From: Neofusicoccum parvum
Taxonomy: Eukaryota; Ascomycota; Dothideomycetes; Botryosphaeriales; Botryosphaeriaceae
Direction of reading: 5' to 3'
Length of the DNA stretch: 64,000 nt
Assembly: GCA_020912385.1 (NCBI GenBank)
Contig: CP087213.1
Location: 2,046,001-2,110,000 of the forward strand
Part shown: positions 22,914 through 33,236 of the stretch, one piece after another
Layout of the letters: each line of letters begins with the position of its first letter
Numbering within the stretch: position 1 is the first letter of the stretch
The notes under the pieces: model-generated
The model's input: the letters and a program-made list of their open reading frames with translations, nothing else
Told to the model about the DNA's origin: nothing
Databases searched by the model: none
Program-made: the position numbers and the translations under genes

Positions 22914-23605
22914 TTCTCGATGAGACACTCCTAGCATCTAAGCCCGATTGCACTGCCGTGCAAACGATCCTCATTCTCAGCACTCCATCGAGATACACCA
23001 GAGGTACAACATTCCTTTAGTTCATGTGCGTCTGCTGACAATCATAGCCGCAATTTACAGAGAAAATTGTGGCAAGGGTCTCACATCTGCCGTGGATGCC
23101 AGATGGGCCACTGAGGATCCGCCCCAGGCCTCCCCGATCCAAGTGCCCGTTCAAGAAACTGTCTTGTTCGGTTTTATTGTATTCTTTAAGCTTCAAATCT
23201 TCGTGTGAATTCATTTTCTTCCCACTCAACCGGTCGCTGTCAATCTTCGACCCTTTGTCCTGGCCTCGGCCGGACCCCAAACGGTCATGTCGGACTCGGA
23301 ACAGTTCAGAATGTGTGAGCCTATGCTGTTTCTTGTTCCTATATACCTGTTACAGAAGCCAGTCCGTTCTTCTTACGCCCGTGGATGGACCCAGCGTCGG
23401 TGACGCGTCATCTGAGTCCTGAAGCACGGCCCCCCCTTTTCAGATCTCAATCCTCGACCACGTCCTCCTTTCCTCTTCACAGTCATTCAACGGATGCGCG
23501 ACAATGGCTACGAGCTCAATTCCACCAGAGCAGCTTGTCCTCGAGGCATAATGCCTCCCGGCCAGCCCGTTTCCCATCCAGGACTACAACAGTAGCTCCT
23601 CCACT
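22914..23605. other. Intergenic, left edge of tRNA/HET island
   Basis: No protein gene recognised. The last 30 or so bases before the tRNA (gactacaacagtagctcct and neighbours) are repeated upstream of the second tRNA-Pro gene at 28542-28572 on the other strand. Confidence 0.45.
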
Positions 23606-23749
23606 GGTCTTGTGGTCTAGTGGTATGATTCTCGCTTAGGGCACACCCTGAGTTGCTTGCGAGAGGCCCCGCGTTCGGTAAGTCTTATAGTTCGACTCTG
23701 AGTCCAATCGACGCATTCTAACAGCTCTATCAGATCCGCGGCAAGACCC
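23606..23749 (+). tRNA. tRNA-Pro(AGG) with two inserts (copy 1)
   Basis: Acceptor stem GGTCTTG (23606-23612) pairs with CAAGACC (23742-23748); the discriminator is C. The A box is TGGTCTAGTGG. The anticodon stem CTCGC/GCGAG encloses TTAGGG-T, anticodon AGG at 23638-23640. A 16-nt canonical intron (23642-23657) follows position 37 and contains ccct, able to pair with the anticodon AGGG. The T stem CCGCG/CGCGG is perfect, but its loop is split after TTCG by 56 nt (23678-23733). Removing both inserts leaves exactly 72 nt, the normal tRNA-Pro length, with loop TTCGATC. Downstream, ttttt and ttttttt runs (23763-23778) form a Pol III terminator. The mature sequence is identical to copy 2. Confidence 0.85.
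23678..23733 (+). other. T-loop insert in tRNA-Pro copy 1, spliceosomal-intron-like
   Basis: 56 nt starting GTAAGT and ending CAG, with TTCTAAC (a branch-site-like heptamer) ending 13 nt before the 3' end. It contains GTTCGACTC, which fits the Pol III B-box consensus GWTCRANNC. The native B box, which spans the insertion point, is interrupted. The boundary can shift one base (g at both ends). Confidence 0.7.
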
Positions 23750-24715
23750 AGTACATCTGTCCTTTTTGCTTTTTTTGCTTCTTGGAAAATTCTGTCCATA
23801 CTCTACGTGAAAAAGCAGCTGCCACACATGACAGCCATCGGTGTTTGGGAATCATGGTGGTGTTTTCCCGTTGGCAAAATATTTTGTGCAATTTGAAAGA
23901 TCGTTGTGGGAACGGGTTCGGCCCGTTCTTCGGCGCGGAGCTTAGGGCCTGGCACCGGCTACCGCTGGCCCCTGGCTTCTCGGCATGAAACGGAAACCAA
24001 CACATATTGCCGTCACGCAGTGTAAAGGTTTCTGCATGTTCCCAGTTGAGGAGCTGCAAAGTGGGCGGTCTACAATACTCGATACTACATCCTGAGATCG
24101 TGCGAGATTTGCCGACGCACGACGAGTTCCGGTGCGCTTATGTCGGGAAGAGGCCGGCTCTAGCCGCACGTTGATGTCGAGTTCTGATGCTTGACAATCA
24201 GAAGGCAACCCGGGAAGCCTTGTTCTGAACTGTCCTTGATCTTTTGTGCTTCCTTTCGGATGTGCTCCGACTGGGCTTAGCGCTACTTCTATTACAGGCG
24301 TCCACTGGTGATGTCGAATCCGCCTCTACCAGTCTCGTCAATCCATTCATCTCCCGATTAACAACAGTCGACGAGGAGCCACGCTCCGCCAGCACCTCAC
24401 GCGCCTAGTGGAAAAGCTAGGCTGAGGCGGAGTAGCCGAAGGCAGAGGGCTCATGCACGCTCGAAACGTACTGTATCAATAGCTGCGGACCCAGCCTGGT
24501 CGGGTTTCTCCCACATATGCAAGGTGGAAATCCACTCGCCTCTTGCTTATGCCAAGCTTTCTTCAGATTCGGCGTCCATTACATAAACGTGAACATCATC
24601 ATGCAGTCTTTCTAGAGCGGCGTGGAGCCATAAAGACACTAAGGCGGCCACGATTTCCAGTCGATAATTATAAGAAGTGCCCTATAATAATCAAGGATAA
24701 TATTACAACTAATAG
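23750..24715. other. Intergenic within the tRNA/HET island
   Basis: No gene recognised. Composition becomes AT-rich towards 24650-24715. A 13-bp word, cctataataatca, at 24681-24693 recurs at 28594-28606 just outside the second tRNA gene. Confidence 0.4.
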
Positions 24716-25084
24716 TGTAACGACTCGAAAGAGTATGAGCCGCGGAGTCAGTCTTGTTTATATAGCTGTATCCACGACCGTCGTTTTGTAACGGCGGGCC
24801 TCTACCTCTAAAGATCCAAACACTAAAGAGGGCAGTAAGCCGTGTAGGGTTTACCTTGAGTAGGTTCAATGAGGGGGTTGAGAACAAGTGACAAGGATTA
24901 TATTGCTGAAGGTCAAAGCTATGCTAACGAGTGTGACTTTACACGTAGGAGAGTTCTATAAAATCTAGTGGGTGCTCTAGCTGCTCTACTGTGTTAGCGG
25001 GTGAGCATACAGAGCACCGTCATGATGCTCTCGCTGCTTGTGTTCTGGAGGACAGAGCAGGCAGAGTAATTGCTTAGCGTCACA
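24716..25084 (+). repeat. Possible solo LTR, degenerate
   Basis: The stretch begins TGTAACG and ends CGTCACA. These ends are an inverted repeat except for one G-to-A change, the kind of change RIP mutation makes. It contains a TATA-like tttatata near 24770 and has the size of a fungal LTR (369 bp). No matching target-site duplication is visible (aatag left, tgtta right), and no internal retrotransposon sequence was found. The orientation is arbitrary. Weakly supported. Confidence 0.3.
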
Positions 25085-25257
25085 TGTTACTTACACGTGA
25101 CCTAGATGGGTCCTCTTTTGTCGGTGTGAGCGCGCCCCGCTTGCCTCTTAACCCACCTATCTTCTGCTCCTGGAGCGGCTGTGCCGTGACACGTTTCCAA
25201 CCCGTTACCACCAAAATCCTACGCCGTACTTGCTTACACCAACTAACTTTCTGTGTT

Positions 25258-27455
25258 ATGACGCTTTGCGACAAATGTCAGCTAGTACTTTCGTACGTAC
25301 ATCCCGCAAGGGTCGATGGTTACTTACGCGTACCACATTATGAGAACCTGGCGGCTCTATTTGTATCCGCGAGAAGCTGTTGCTTGTGCAAATTGATTGG
25401 GGACCAGTTCGACCTTACACTTTTCGATACGATGAAATCCACATATCCTGGCCTGAACGGGATTCTTGAGAAGGCTACAGTGGCTATTGAAGTCCATCAA
25501 GTCTATCATCGACGTACAAATGGGACCTTGCTGAGTCCTTGCCTCTACGTCGAGGGTCATCACGACTGGACTCGCGAGGTGGTACCAGACCCAACACAGC
25601 CCGTCAATTTTCAAGGGTCAAGGGTTGCGGGGCAGTTTAATGAGTGGGGCAAATACTCCTTGTCTCCGGAATTCTACCGAAAGTCCTGTCTGATTGCAGT
25701 TGCTAAGGACGACGGTGCGTCACTGGCTTATCGCTTGTGTCTACTCTCTAACTAAGATTGATAGAAAAACTTCTCTCTAAGCCACCGTGGCGCTTGCACA
25801 ACCTTGAGGACTTTGACAAAAGATTTTCTGCTGTACGGAACTGGCTGGAATCTTGTGTTCTAGAACAGTGTAATAAACATGGCACAAGGATCACAGAAGA
25901 AGGAACCAACCCTTCCGTGCTACCTAAACGAGTCATAGACCTGGATCCTACCTCTGACGGACGCTCCGAAATGGTAAGGCTTGTCGATACAAGCGGTAGG
26001 ACGGCATCCTACACGACTCTGAGTTATTGCTGGGGTGGCAAGCTGGATCTGGTCGCGCGCAAAGAGACCATGGAGAGGCTACAGTCTGGTATTAGTATAC
26101 TAGACCTCCCAAAGACTTATCAGGATGCTATCAGGGTCACCAAAGCTTGCGGTATCCGCTACCTCTGGATCGACGCCCTCTGCATCGCTCAGGACAACGA
26201 AACGGAGATGCAAGAAGAAATAGCCAAGATGGCGGGGATTTACCAGAACTCAAGGTTGACAATCGCGGCGAATGGAGCAACCAATGCCAACGAGGGTTGC
26301 TTGCATCCTTTACAGCCTGTGCTCGAGACTACAGTCGATGACGCAGGAACCGGCGGGTCAAATTCCCGCGAGATTTGGATCCGCCCAACTTCTCGATTCA
26401 AACGAACTGTTCGTCACGCACCTCTGAATACTAGGGCTTGGACTCTGCAAGAGATCCTTCTCTCACCCCGGATCCTCCATGGCGCAGACGACCAGTGGTA
26501 TCGGCAATGCATGCACGGCGTTTTTGGTGAAGATGAACTGTCCAGCCTCTCTCAGAATGAGGCGGTTTACATGCTTCCGACAGAGTATGGGAACCAATTT
26601 TTTGGCGACGGCAATTACGCCAAGGAAGATTATACAATCGCATGCTGGCTCAGGTGGCCAGTCTCGTTTGGAGACCGTCTAGGACCGTACAATTTCGACC
26701 AGTGGTACCAGATCATCGATGATTTCACTTCTCGCGCTTTGACTTATCCAGAAGATAGGCTGCGCGCTCTAGCAGGAATCATCAAGAGGATGGATGTGAC
26801 GCAATCCGGGAATCGAAACTTGGCTGGGCTGTGGCTTGACGACCTCCATTTGGGGCTCTATTGGCGGATCCACAAGGGAGTGGAAGATCGATGCCGTCCA
26901 CGACTCGGTCCTCCGTCTTGGTCTTGGATATCCTTCAATGGTCGTGTTTCTCACGAAGATCTGCGCGGATTCAAGTATAGACACTCCCTGGGCAAAGATT
27001 TTAAGGTGCTTGGATCATCAATCCAATGGTCTGGTCTGCCCATCACTTCGCCAATAATTAAGGCGGAGCTTAAATTGAAGGCCCGGATAAGGCCTCTCCA
27101 AATCAAGGCAGAAAGCAGCGGATCGCACGCCTGCATCGGCACGAGGGACTCCTCGGGGACGGACACAGTCTTTGAACTAGTGCTTTGCACTAGACAAGGC
27201 CCCGATGAAATTGACGATGTTGAATTTGACGGAGAGTTCGATCCAAAAACGCGAACTGTCTACGCAATGTGCATCCGTGACGATATGGTACGTACGATGG
27301 TCGGATCGGGTCAAAAGCCGATAACGATCTATATCTTGCTTCTAGCTCTAGTTGATGGAGGGACCCAGAGGTTTGTCAGAATAGGGGCGGGGACTGTGGG
27401 AGCGAGCCATGGTCTCTTTGATGGGCTGAAGAGAAGGAAAGTAATACTAGTTTAG
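25258..27455 (+). CDS. HET-domain (heterokaryon incompatibility) protein
   Basis: Exons 25258-25714 and 25765-27455 (50-nt intron, donor GTGCGT, acceptor TAG) give 715 aa. The N-terminal 150 residues begin MTLCDKCQ and carry several Cys (CDKC, CCLCKLIG), a common prelude in HET proteins. The HET domain (PF06985 type) starts near residue 232 with YTTLSYCWGG. It continues through LPKTYQDAIRVTKACGIRYL, WIDALCIAQDNE, EEIAKMAGIYQNSRLTIAA and NTRAWTLQE. HET proteins mediate allorecognition and cell death between incompatible strains, usually by interplay with NLR-type partners; which partner is not visible here. It sits alone in an AT-richer island between two inverted tRNA-Pro genes, next to a possible LTR relic, which suits a fast-turnover locus. 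An upstream open stretch to 25084 in the same frame has only a weak ATG and was not used. Confidence 0.9.
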
Positions 27456-28400
27456 GTTGACGGATATAAGAAAATGGTGCATCGGAGAATTATCTCTATG
27501 AGCTCGATTAAACCTTAAGGCGAGGCCTTTATCTGCCTTCAACGCTTCTTCGATGTGGAGGTCGCTCCAATGCTCGTCTCCGCCCCGGGTAGGGCGATCT
27601 TTATTGGTAATCCCGTACCTATTATATTTGTCAACCCCGCTCAGTGTATATTGCTCCACCCCGATACATGCATATTTCAAATTTAGCTCGTTGCGGGCGA
27701 CCCCCGGTATCTTCCCTTTCCGATAGCATTGGTTGTGAGAATCTTGTGTACTTGGCTTTCTTAGCGTAGTTTCGGCTTAGATAGCAGGATAAGAGGGAGG
27801 TCTCTTCCCCCTCCTCCCTTCTCCGCCAAAACCCTCATTGCTTCTTCCAACCCTCATGTACGTGTTCAAATGAACAGCTGAAGTATCATGTCGTCGCCCA
27901 GCAAGCTTCCGAACGCGGTCTTCATCTCGGATTGAATGAACGGATTCCATGTTCTTGACGGTTCTGAACATAAAACTGCATGGGGAGTTGAAGCACTTAT
28001 CCGGATGCAAACTTGCAACAAAAGGAATGCTGCGATTCTTCAGCTTCCTATGAAGATAGGCACGGGTTGCAATGCTTTCCGAACCAATCTCGTACATGAG
28101 AAAGATATTAAGTACGTACCGAGCTCAGCAACGGTGGAAAAAACACAAATGCTCTGAGTTATACACCCCTCCTGAAATTCCGATGGATGTCTTCACCCCA
28201 AGAATACCAATTCCTTTCCTTTACTGTTGCATTCTTGATGGTAGTGTCGGCAAAAGCACGGCGTGGTCTCGAGCTCGGGGCCGAACGCCGGTCCGACCTG
28301 CGTTTCCACCGTAAAAAATTCTCTCCACCCCAACGACAACAGGCCGGCCACGCATGGAACTCGACATGCTAAAAGCAAAAAGAAAAAAGAAGGATATACT
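27456..28400. other. Intergenic, right part of the tRNA/HET island
   Basis: No protein gene recognised; frames on both strands are short. T/A-rich stretches adjoin the 3' end of the second tRNA gene. On its transcribed (minus) strand, T-runs at about 28377-28390 form a Pol III terminator. Confidence 0.4.
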
Positions 28401-28541
28401 GGGTCTTGCCGCGGATCTGATGGATTTGTTAGAACGTGTTTTGGACTTAGAGTCGAACAGAAAGCTTACCGAACGCGGGGCCTCTCGCAAGCAACTCAGG
28501 GTGTGCCCTAAGCGAGAATCATACCACTAGACCACAAGACC
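28401..28541 (-). tRNA. tRNA-Pro(AGG) with two inserts (copy 2)
   Basis: Read on the minus strand from 28541. The mature parts (GGTCTTG acceptor arm, A box, anticodon arm with AGG, T stem CCGCG/CGCGG, CAAGACC, discriminator C) are identical to copy 1. The 16-nt anticodon-loop intron (28505-28490) is also identical. The T-loop is interrupted after TTCG by 53 nt (28469-28417). Without both inserts the tRNA is 72 nt. T-runs follow at 28390-28377 on the transcribed strand. The 30 or so bases upstream match those upstream of copy 1, so the two loci arose by duplication and now lie inverted, 4.7 kb apart. Confidence 0.85.
28417..28469 (-). other. T-loop insert in tRNA-Pro copy 2, spliceosomal-intron-like
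   Basis: 53 nt, starting GTAAGC and ending CAG, with TTCTAAC ending 13 nt before the 3' end and the B-box-like GTTCGACTC in the first half. It shares only these blocks plus agtccaa with the 56-nt insert of copy 1; the rest has diverged. Confidence 0.7.
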
Positions 28542-29329
28542 AGTGGAGGAGCTACTGTTGTAGTCCTTGATGGCAGCAATTTCAAAATTTTAACCTATAA
28601 TAATCAGGTGTTTCTCGAGCTCGCAGTAGTGGTCGCAGGCTGTTCAGCGACCGGGGATACTGTGTTAGATGGGTGCGAGTGGTAGGAGATGAAGGGGAGG
28701 TGTGTGAGGGAGCTCAGGGGTCAATGTGGCGGAATGCGTTTGGAAGGATTATTTCGGCTGGCGGGCAGAGGCTTGGCTGAAGCTGCGGCTGGTGTTAACC
28801 AACTGTTTTGCTATCGGGACAACATGATAGTTGCAGTAGCGGTGGATGGCATGATGCGTGGAAATGCATAATTATTTACTGAAGTTCTTCGAGAAGCTTA
28901 TCAAGCGTCCGTTATCCAGATTGGAGCAGTTGCATTTAACGAAGGTTTGATCGCCGTCGACTTGAGTGTTTTCCAATATTGTAGGGAAATATTTGCAACC
29001 TATGATTAGAAAATTGACAACGAATACCACAAACACCGCATCAGCGCTACAGCGCTTAACTATTTTTCTCCGACGAACCAATGTCAAGAAGCCCAGGAGA
29101 GGTGTAAATTTGAGCGCAAAACATACAGCACCTGAACACCCTCGTCATGGCTATCTTCTCGAGGTAGCGAAGCACTCGAGCTCAATCCACCACTAACGGA
29201 GTAACACCACCACCACACGCACAACTATAACCGATGCATCAGGTACGTTAAAAAGCGTTAAACATTACAACATGATATGTCATCTACAAAAAGTACAAGA
29301 AACCGTAAACACACATAAACCCCTCCCAT
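28542..29329. other. Intergenic, no gene seen
   Basis: Starts with the flank shared with the other tRNA-Pro gene (28542-28572). The rest is relatively AT-rich and has only short frames. It ends in the 3' flank of the mucin-like gene. Confidence 0.4.
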
Positions 29330-32163
29330 CTACACAACCGCCACCAAAACCCCCAACACCGCCCCAACCAACCCCCCCTCCACCCTCCCCCTCCCCACCA
29401 CCGCCGCACCCGACGACGTCGCCGCCGCCGCATCGCTCCCGCTCAAGACTGTCTGCGTCGGCCTCGCGCTGCCCGACCCGCCGAGTCCGGAGTTGATCAG
29501 ACCGCCCAAGCCGCTGCTGGTCCTCTTCGCCGTCGACGTTGTCGCGCCCGCCTGCTGCACGACGACCGTCTGGCCAGCCGCGTTGGTCGTCAGCACCAGC
29601 GACGTGCCGGCGCCGATGGTGACCGTGCCGCCGAAGGTCAGCGTCTGCCCTTGGTACACGTACGCGGTGCCGTTGGTGGGCAGGATGGTCGAGCCGTAGA
29701 TGACGAGGGGGCCGGGCGTTGTCGCGGGCGACGCTGTGGTGCCGGCAGCAGCGGCAGGGGCGAGGGTTTGTGTGGCGCCGTTGACGACGGCGATGGTGTT
29801 GCCGGCGGCGTCGGTGGTTAGCGAGAGGGTTGTTGGCGCGGACGCGGGGCCGATGGTGATGGGGGTGCCGCCTGCGGTGAGGGTTTGACCGGAGATAATG
29901 TAGACGGAGCCGGAAGGCTGGATTGTCTGAGAGCCGAGTGTGAGAGCTGCAGGGGCCTTTGTGACTGCGGCTAGGGTGTACGGGGTGGTGGCGCTGCCAA
30001 CGATGACGATGCTGGAGCCGGCGGCGTTGGTAGTAAGGGCGATAAATGTGGCGGATGGACCAGTACCAAGGGTTATGGGTGAGCCGGGGGAGACAGTCTG
30101 ACCCGAAATGACATAGACGCTGCCAGTTGGTTGAATTGTTTGCCCATCGATGGTGAGGGCAGGAGGTGCTGGAATAGGCACAGAGCCGGCATAGGTAGGG
30201 AGAAGGACGGTGCTGCTACCTCCAATGATTACTGCGGGAGCCTGGGGCTGTCCCTGGAGCTGGTTGTTCTGCTGGCCTTGCTCGTTGGGAGGTGCAGGGG
30301 AGTTGACGGTGGGCACTGAGATAGGGGTGTTGTCGACAACGACAGTCTGTCCTGCCGTGAGAGTTGTTCCTCCTACAATCACTGCTGGTACATTCGTGCT
30401 TGTTCCGCCAATGACGGTCGGAATGGCAGTTGGAACTACCTGGACGGTAGTTGAGCCTACTGGAATGTTCTGGGGAGGAGCTGGAGCCTGAGTCCCGGCC
30501 GGCGAATTGTTTCCAGCTCCCTGTTGAGGTTCTGCAGGAACGTTGGTTGCCTGCGGTCCCCCGTTCGAAATGTAGCTTTCGATAAGAGAACCAATAACTC
30601 CGCCTATACCACCACCACCTCCTCCTTGTGCAGTCGTACCAGGAGAGGGTTGCAATACCGTTCCAACTTCAGTAGGTGGCGCGGCAGTGACAGGAGGCTT
30701 TCCCGGCTCAGCAAGAGTTGTAGACAATTCGGTATGCGCAGTAGCTGTTGTTGTGCCATCACCAGTAGGCTCAGGTTGCTCTGGCTGTCCTGGATTCTCA
30801 GTGTGGGCAAACCCCGGCGCAGAAGTTTCCCACCACGGAGGTTCCACGTCTGTTGACTCTTCTGTATGGGCAGTTGGCATGGGTGGGATAGTTCCATCCG
30901 GGACACTGATCGTGACCTGACTCTCGGTATGCGCGGTTGGCACAATTGAAATGGTTCCTCCCGGGACACTGATCGTGACTGGACTCTCAGTATGGGCGGT
31001 GGAAGTGGTTCCCGTTGGTGGATCCAACACTGTTCCAACTTCGGTGTGCGCTGTTGAAGTGGGACCACCTGGCGGATTCAAAGTAGCAGACTTTTCAGTG
31101 TGCGCAGTGGCGGGTATGGTTGTCGGAGGCTCCAAAACCGTTGAGATTTCCGTGTGAGCCGATGAGGTAGCGTCGTCTGTTGCACTCGGCTCTGGCGGGC
31201 CCAAAGTCGCGGAACTCTCCCTGTGAGCAGTTTTGGGTCTATCTGACCTTGATGGAATCGAGGTTTCATCACCTCCTTCATACGAGACTGAAGTAGCAGT
31301 CAGGTAGGCTGCTGTTCCTTGTGGCATGATAGGACCCCACTCTTCCGCGCCACAGTCAAACAAAGCTTTTTCATCTCTGAATGAGGCGGTCAAGAATTTA
31401 GCCCGTGCATCGAAGGGAGCGGTCTCCTGCGCGCACCCCCAATTGAGCCCTCGCGGATCTGCATATGGGGAGTCTCCAGTCGTGGTGGGGACAGGTACAT
31501 CAGATACTTCTGCCCTATAAGTAGACCACCAGTCATTGAAATTGGGATGCGACCTCAAGGTTGCTATGTCGCCTCCGGTGTCCTTGCAAACAGACTGGGT
31601 GCCTGTCCCATCCGTGGTGAAAAGCCGGCCGCTCCACGTGTATGTGGAGCGATAGTCGCCAATGACATTGGGATATGTGCTTCGTAGCATTAGCAAATGT
31701 CGGCCATGACGGGGAAGGAACGAGACCTACAGCAAGGTGGTGGTGTTGTCGTAGAGCGTGACCGGGCAGACGACAGTGCCGGCTTCGTTCGTAGGAGGGA
31801 TCGTGTAGTTATCGGGTAAGTCGACGGTGCTCGTGACATATCTCGTCGTGTTGAAGCGAGTGTTGATGATGGTGATGACGGTGGCATACGTGACGTTCTC
31901 GGTGATTACGTTTGTTGTCCACGACCATTGCCCAAAATAGGGCGCTCTGGCCATGCAGTCGGCAGTGCAACTGGGCGCCGCCGTGATGCCTGGAGTGGTG
32001 GCCGGCGAAGTGCCATTTGGTGGGGCAGCTGTCAATGCTGGTTAGGTGCTGAGGCGGGCACTGACACAGGGGATTGGGGTCCAGGTCGCTTACTCTGCTG
32101 AGGAAATGCATTCACGAGCGTGCAGGCCGCAAGAGCCGCAAGGAGCCCAGTATCCACGCGCAT
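29330..32163 (-). CDS. Large secreted mucin-like repeat protein, possibly GPI-anchored
   Basis: Three exons (32163-32094, 32037-31731, 31679-29330) join in frame to 908 aa. Introns are 56 and 51 nt; the second has branch-site-like GCTAATG. A signal peptide (MRVDTGLLAALAACTLVNA) leads to a Cys-containing globular region up to about residue 270 with several N-glycosylation sites and the pattern CTADC. From about 275 to 465 there are about nine or ten copies of a unit opening TAHTE (or AHTE/AHRE), followed by 10-20 Ser/Thr/Pro-rich residues. After a Gly/Pro/Gln-rich linker, residues about 590-870 hold three or four copies of a module of the form SxxIQPxGSVYVISGQTL, then GG/SPITxG, LTTNAAGxxIVVV. 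The last 15-20 residues are hydrophobic after SSGAAVV, as in a GPI signal. I do not know a functional name; a cell-surface or wall role is inferred. An alternative acceptor 9 nt downstream in exon 2 keeps the frame. Confidence 0.82.
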
Positions 32164-33236
32164 GCTTAACGATCGACACGCGACTAAGGCACGACAGCGG
32201 GGAAAAAAGAGAGACCCAAGCTGCAGTGGGGAAAACAGTCGGAAGCGAGGAGGACAAGAAAGAGAGCACCTGGCATCCAGGAAAGAGGCGGCTAAGAACA
32301 CGAGAGGCGACCATGGTTGCGGTTAGGCTAGAGCCGTTGTGCCTGGGCGTCAGCAGCCACTGCGCGCACAGCCCACACGGCAGGGTGGCCCGATAGGGTA
32401 AACCCCAAAGGATTGCAGCAAGCAATAATATGGGACGACTCCGTTCTGCAATCTAACGCTGCGGCATGAGTGGCCGCCGACACAGGCGTGCATGTTTTCT
32501 TGCCGTTCCTGGGCCGGAGGCTGAGCGAGCGCTGTCATCTGCGCGACGGGCTGGGCTGCTGGCCGCCTGCCACGGCACAAGTGGACCATGGGAGCGAATC
32601 CTTCAGGCAGCTCTCGAACGTAGCTGTTTTGGCATGCCGGCAACAGGGGTGCGCATCATGGATGATGCCGCGGAGAAAGATGGGGGCCGTTTGTGAAGGC
32701 TGGCGGGAGGATTAGCCTCCGGCCGGCTGAGCGAGGCGCGAGCGATGGCGAGGCTGGCGGGCCGACGAAGATAGCATCGCAACGGCAAGGCTGGCAAGGG
32801 CGGCCGGTTGGTGTCACGGGCTGCGCTGGGCGTGGTGAAACGGAGGGCCAATGGGGCGTGGAGGTGAGGAACCGGCGAGGTCAGCCGCGGGCGAGGCAGG
32901 TGGGCGAGCGAGGCGCCCAAAATAGAGAGCTTGCCGCCAGTCAGACGCGCGCACGCCAGCCAAGCTCAGCGCCCGCGCTCCTCCTCCCGCCGCCGTGGGC
33001 CAAATGCAACGCCAGAGCGGTTGCACAGCGCTAACAGCTCTCGCGGCAAGGCTGATCGCCCGCCATGAAGTACGCGACCAGTGCCGCTCCTCCGCCCGCC
33101 TGCTCGACCTATCCTCCTCCTCCGGCCGCACCCATGTCCATAGCGCTCGTTTCTGCTGCCAGTCCTCGTGTTTGGTGATCCCCGCGCGCCCGTCTTCCGC
33201 TCCCGTGCGAGCGCACTGCACCAGCACCGGCACATC
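32164..33236. promoter_or_regulatory. Divergent intergenic region, mucin-like / protease-like genes
   Basis: About 1.07 kb between two divergent start codons of two cell-surface-type genes. Long frames in both directions are GC-driven, with Arg/Ala-rich translations. No RNA gene seen. Probable promoters for both genes, by position. Confidence 0.4.

Noticed and set aside
23636..23827. Minus-strand frame at copy 1 and a similar plus-strand frame at 28263-28511 sharing a C-terminal YRTRGLSQATQGVP
   Set aside because: The shared sequence is the antisense of the duplicated tRNA-Pro genes, not a protein family.
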